From Neelides folsomi (taxonomy: Eukaryota > Arthropoda > Collembola > Neelipleona > Neelidae): 64,000 bases of DNA. The notes below the pieces were generated by a model. The model was not told the origin of the DNA and ran no database searches. It worked only from the letters and a program-made list of their open reading frames with translations. The translations under genes were made by a program, and so were the position numbers. The stretch is taken from NCBI GenBank assembly GCA_034687125.1, contig JAQGBZ010000114.1:1-64000 (forward strand), written 5' to 3'. Positions 61,991-64,000 of this stretch are shown here, piece by piece. The stretch's first letter is position 1, and each line of letters opens with the position of its first letter.

Positions 61991-64000
61991 AGATACCGTA
62001 AATGTTTTCTCAACCAATTGACTTGGAGTGGGGAAGAATGATTTCGACGGGGAAAAAAGCATCTCATGTCACGCATAGTGTTTTTTTTAGATGGATGGGA
62101 CCAGAATGGCGTATAAGAGCCATATTATTATAATATCCGAGTGTTAAAGGCTCTTTAACTCTCACAGCCTGCACAAATTGACCCATCAAATTGAGTCTTT
62201 GTGAAATCTTCCTGATAGCTGGGAGACGAGGATACGAATGTCTCCTACACATCTTCTCCATATCGGAATTAAGGTTTGAAAGGGTGAGAATGGGGCCGCA
62301 AGTGCGTGGCGATTTCTTTGTTTTCCCTCTCTATTTCCTCCACTTGGAAGAGAAATGAGGGGCGACAGGGAATGGATGGAGTCGATCAAAGAGAACTCTC
62401 TCCAGTTTCACTTAACGGGCCCATCGAAAGAAATGAGTTGGATGGGAATAAGATAAGATAAGGCCGAATTATCTGAGGTGGAGGAGAAGACAAACCGATG
62501 GATTTCCACGTCCCGCACCCTTCTCTTGTGGAGGAAAATTGAGAGGGAGAAAATGAATTGAGTTGGAGTGAGAGGGTTATTGGGGAGGCTCAAATGCCCC
62601 CTTGCTTTCTCTGCTGGTCCTTGTGAAGTTCTTCAGATGGTTGTTCTCGCTCTCCACTTCTCTCCCCGCTCTATTATATGTTTGCCCCAAACCAACACTT
62701 TTAAGAGCTCCTAATGCTCTCCTAACTGATATCTGAGATGAAATTAAAAGCTCGGAGAAAGAAGTCTGAGTAGTTGGTTGTAACAAATTTTCCTCTTTCA
62801 TCTTATGCCGAGACATGAAATATGGATTGTGGCCTCTTAGTCCCTCACCACTTGAGAAGTGAGGGCGAGGAGGATGAGAGCACACAATGAGAGGGACTCA
62901 CCCTCCTCCTCCACCCTCCCTTTGGACAAAGTTGGGAAAATAAAATATGAATTCGCATTCATTCGCATTTACTTAGAAGCAGGAGGGAGGCGGAGCAGCG
63001 TGCCTTGAAAAGAACTGCTGAGTGGAGCTAAGGAGGTTAGCTAAAGAGGAATTGCAAATGGTTGGGGAAAAGGACCGAGAACATAACATTACATTACATT
63101 GACATAAATATAGTTTGTGTGCATCTTGAAAGGGGTAATAGGCATGAGATGGGACATTCTTATTACATATTGTCGCTAGGTACGAAGGAACTCCGCGCCC
63201 TGTAATATCCTTTTAAAGGACGAGCCCGGAGTTTCGCCTGGAGTCAAATCCTCTAATGGCCCATACGTTTCTTCGTTACATCCAATTTTTTCATCCAGGC
63301 ATTTCACTTCCTCTCTCGCTCCCTTTCTTTCCCCAAACTCTTTCTTTAAGAAAGAAAAACACATTCTAAAGCCCATGAGCGAAATCGTCCTCTATGTCCA
63401 TAATATGCAAGCCGGATGACTCGGTCCATAAATGTGTATATTACCACATTGGCGAGTCCAATGGGGACACCTCGTATAGTATAGTAATATTATTGTGCAT
63501 AACTAGCTATAATATTATTACCCAGTGAAAGCAAAATACTCCATGGCCACGATGTCACCAGAACTTCCATCGCCGTGAATTTTTAAAAGATGCAGAAAAG
63601 AGAATGCTAAGGATCAGGAGTGTACAGTGCATCAGGGAAATTTTTATTGCTCCAGAGATAGAGAAGTGGAGGGGAAAGAAGGGGTAGACAAATTCTCCAC
63701 CATTCCACATTTCGTATTCAGGCTTAGCTCGTGGCTTAACTACTATGAAAACCTCGTCGTGAAGAGGAGGGAAAGAAAGAAGATGAGTCGAAAGGAGGAA
63801 CAACTTTCTCAAATTGTTCTGCCCCAAATCGACTCCATTAGAAAAGTTATTCGGACTACATAACTCACCCTAATATTGCCCTATTATGTTTTCCGGTTTT
63901 CAGATGGCCCTTAATAAATTTACGGAGGAACTCCAGGAATCGGCCATTAGTTATGAATCGGACCCCGTATCATTGAGAGTCGACTAACCCTTCCTTAATC
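61991..64000. other. Downstream region with no recognised gene
   Basis: Reading frames here are short and resemble no known protein. A possible 3' splice site followed by a short open frame at 63904-63987 is too small to call. Purine-rich runs are common. Confidence 0.5.

Noticed and set aside
63904-63987. TTTTCAG followed by a 27-codon open frame starting ATGGCCCTT
   Set aside because: It could be an exon start of a further gene, but it is short, unmatched to any family and has no partner exon in view.
1-64000. Virus-derived elements, LINE proteins, CRISPR arrays and gene clusters of an unknown system
   Set aside because: No reverse transcriptase, integrase, capsid, transposase or regular spacer array was recognised in the frames or sequence by eye; small degraded pieces could be missed without a search.

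Overview
This is animal nuclear DNA, most probably from an arthropod. It has multi-exon genes with GT...AG introns (58 nt to 15 kb) and long gene-poor stretches. The dominant feature is one complete gene on the plus strand, a Roundabout (Robo) axon-guidance receptor. Its coding exons run from 25758 to 60719. The protein resembles insect Robo in domain order and short motifs. The species cannot be fixed from the sequence alone.

Layout: 1-185 is the end of an intron and 186-416 the last coding exon of an unidentified plus-strand gene, followed by a likely 3' UTR with a poly(A) signal at 735-740. About 25 kb without a recognisable gene follows (741-25757), in which AT-rich islands alternate with more balanced sequence. 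robo then occupies 16 coding exons. The signal-peptide exon is separated by a 15.1 kb intron from the Ig1 exon, and a 9.2 kb intron lies between Ig1 and Ig2. The remaining 14 exons are clustered between 50399 and 60719. The likely robo 3' UTR reaches a poly(A) signal at 61444-61449 or 61985-61990. No gene was recognised from there to 64000.

The robo exons join in one open frame of 1325 codons including the stop (1324 aa), and the codon phase matches at every junction. The product has a signal peptide, five Ig domains with all paired cysteines, three fibronectin type III domains, one membrane helix and a cytoplasmic tail of about 430 residues. The tail has recognisable CC0 and CC1 motifs, but no obvious CC2 (LPPPP-like) or CC3 (polyproline) motif. 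Robo is the receptor for the secreted ligand Slit and is expected to act on growth cones and migrating cells.

Points worth a second look: a nearly perfect 176-bp foldback in the last robo intron whose right edge carries AATAAA, a possible short C-terminal isoform ending at 58990, an ATG-TGA start-stop element just before the robo start codon, the missing CC2/CC3 motifs, and the unidentified exon at the left edge. I found no convincing RNA gene, CRISPR array, virus-derived element or new multi-gene system.
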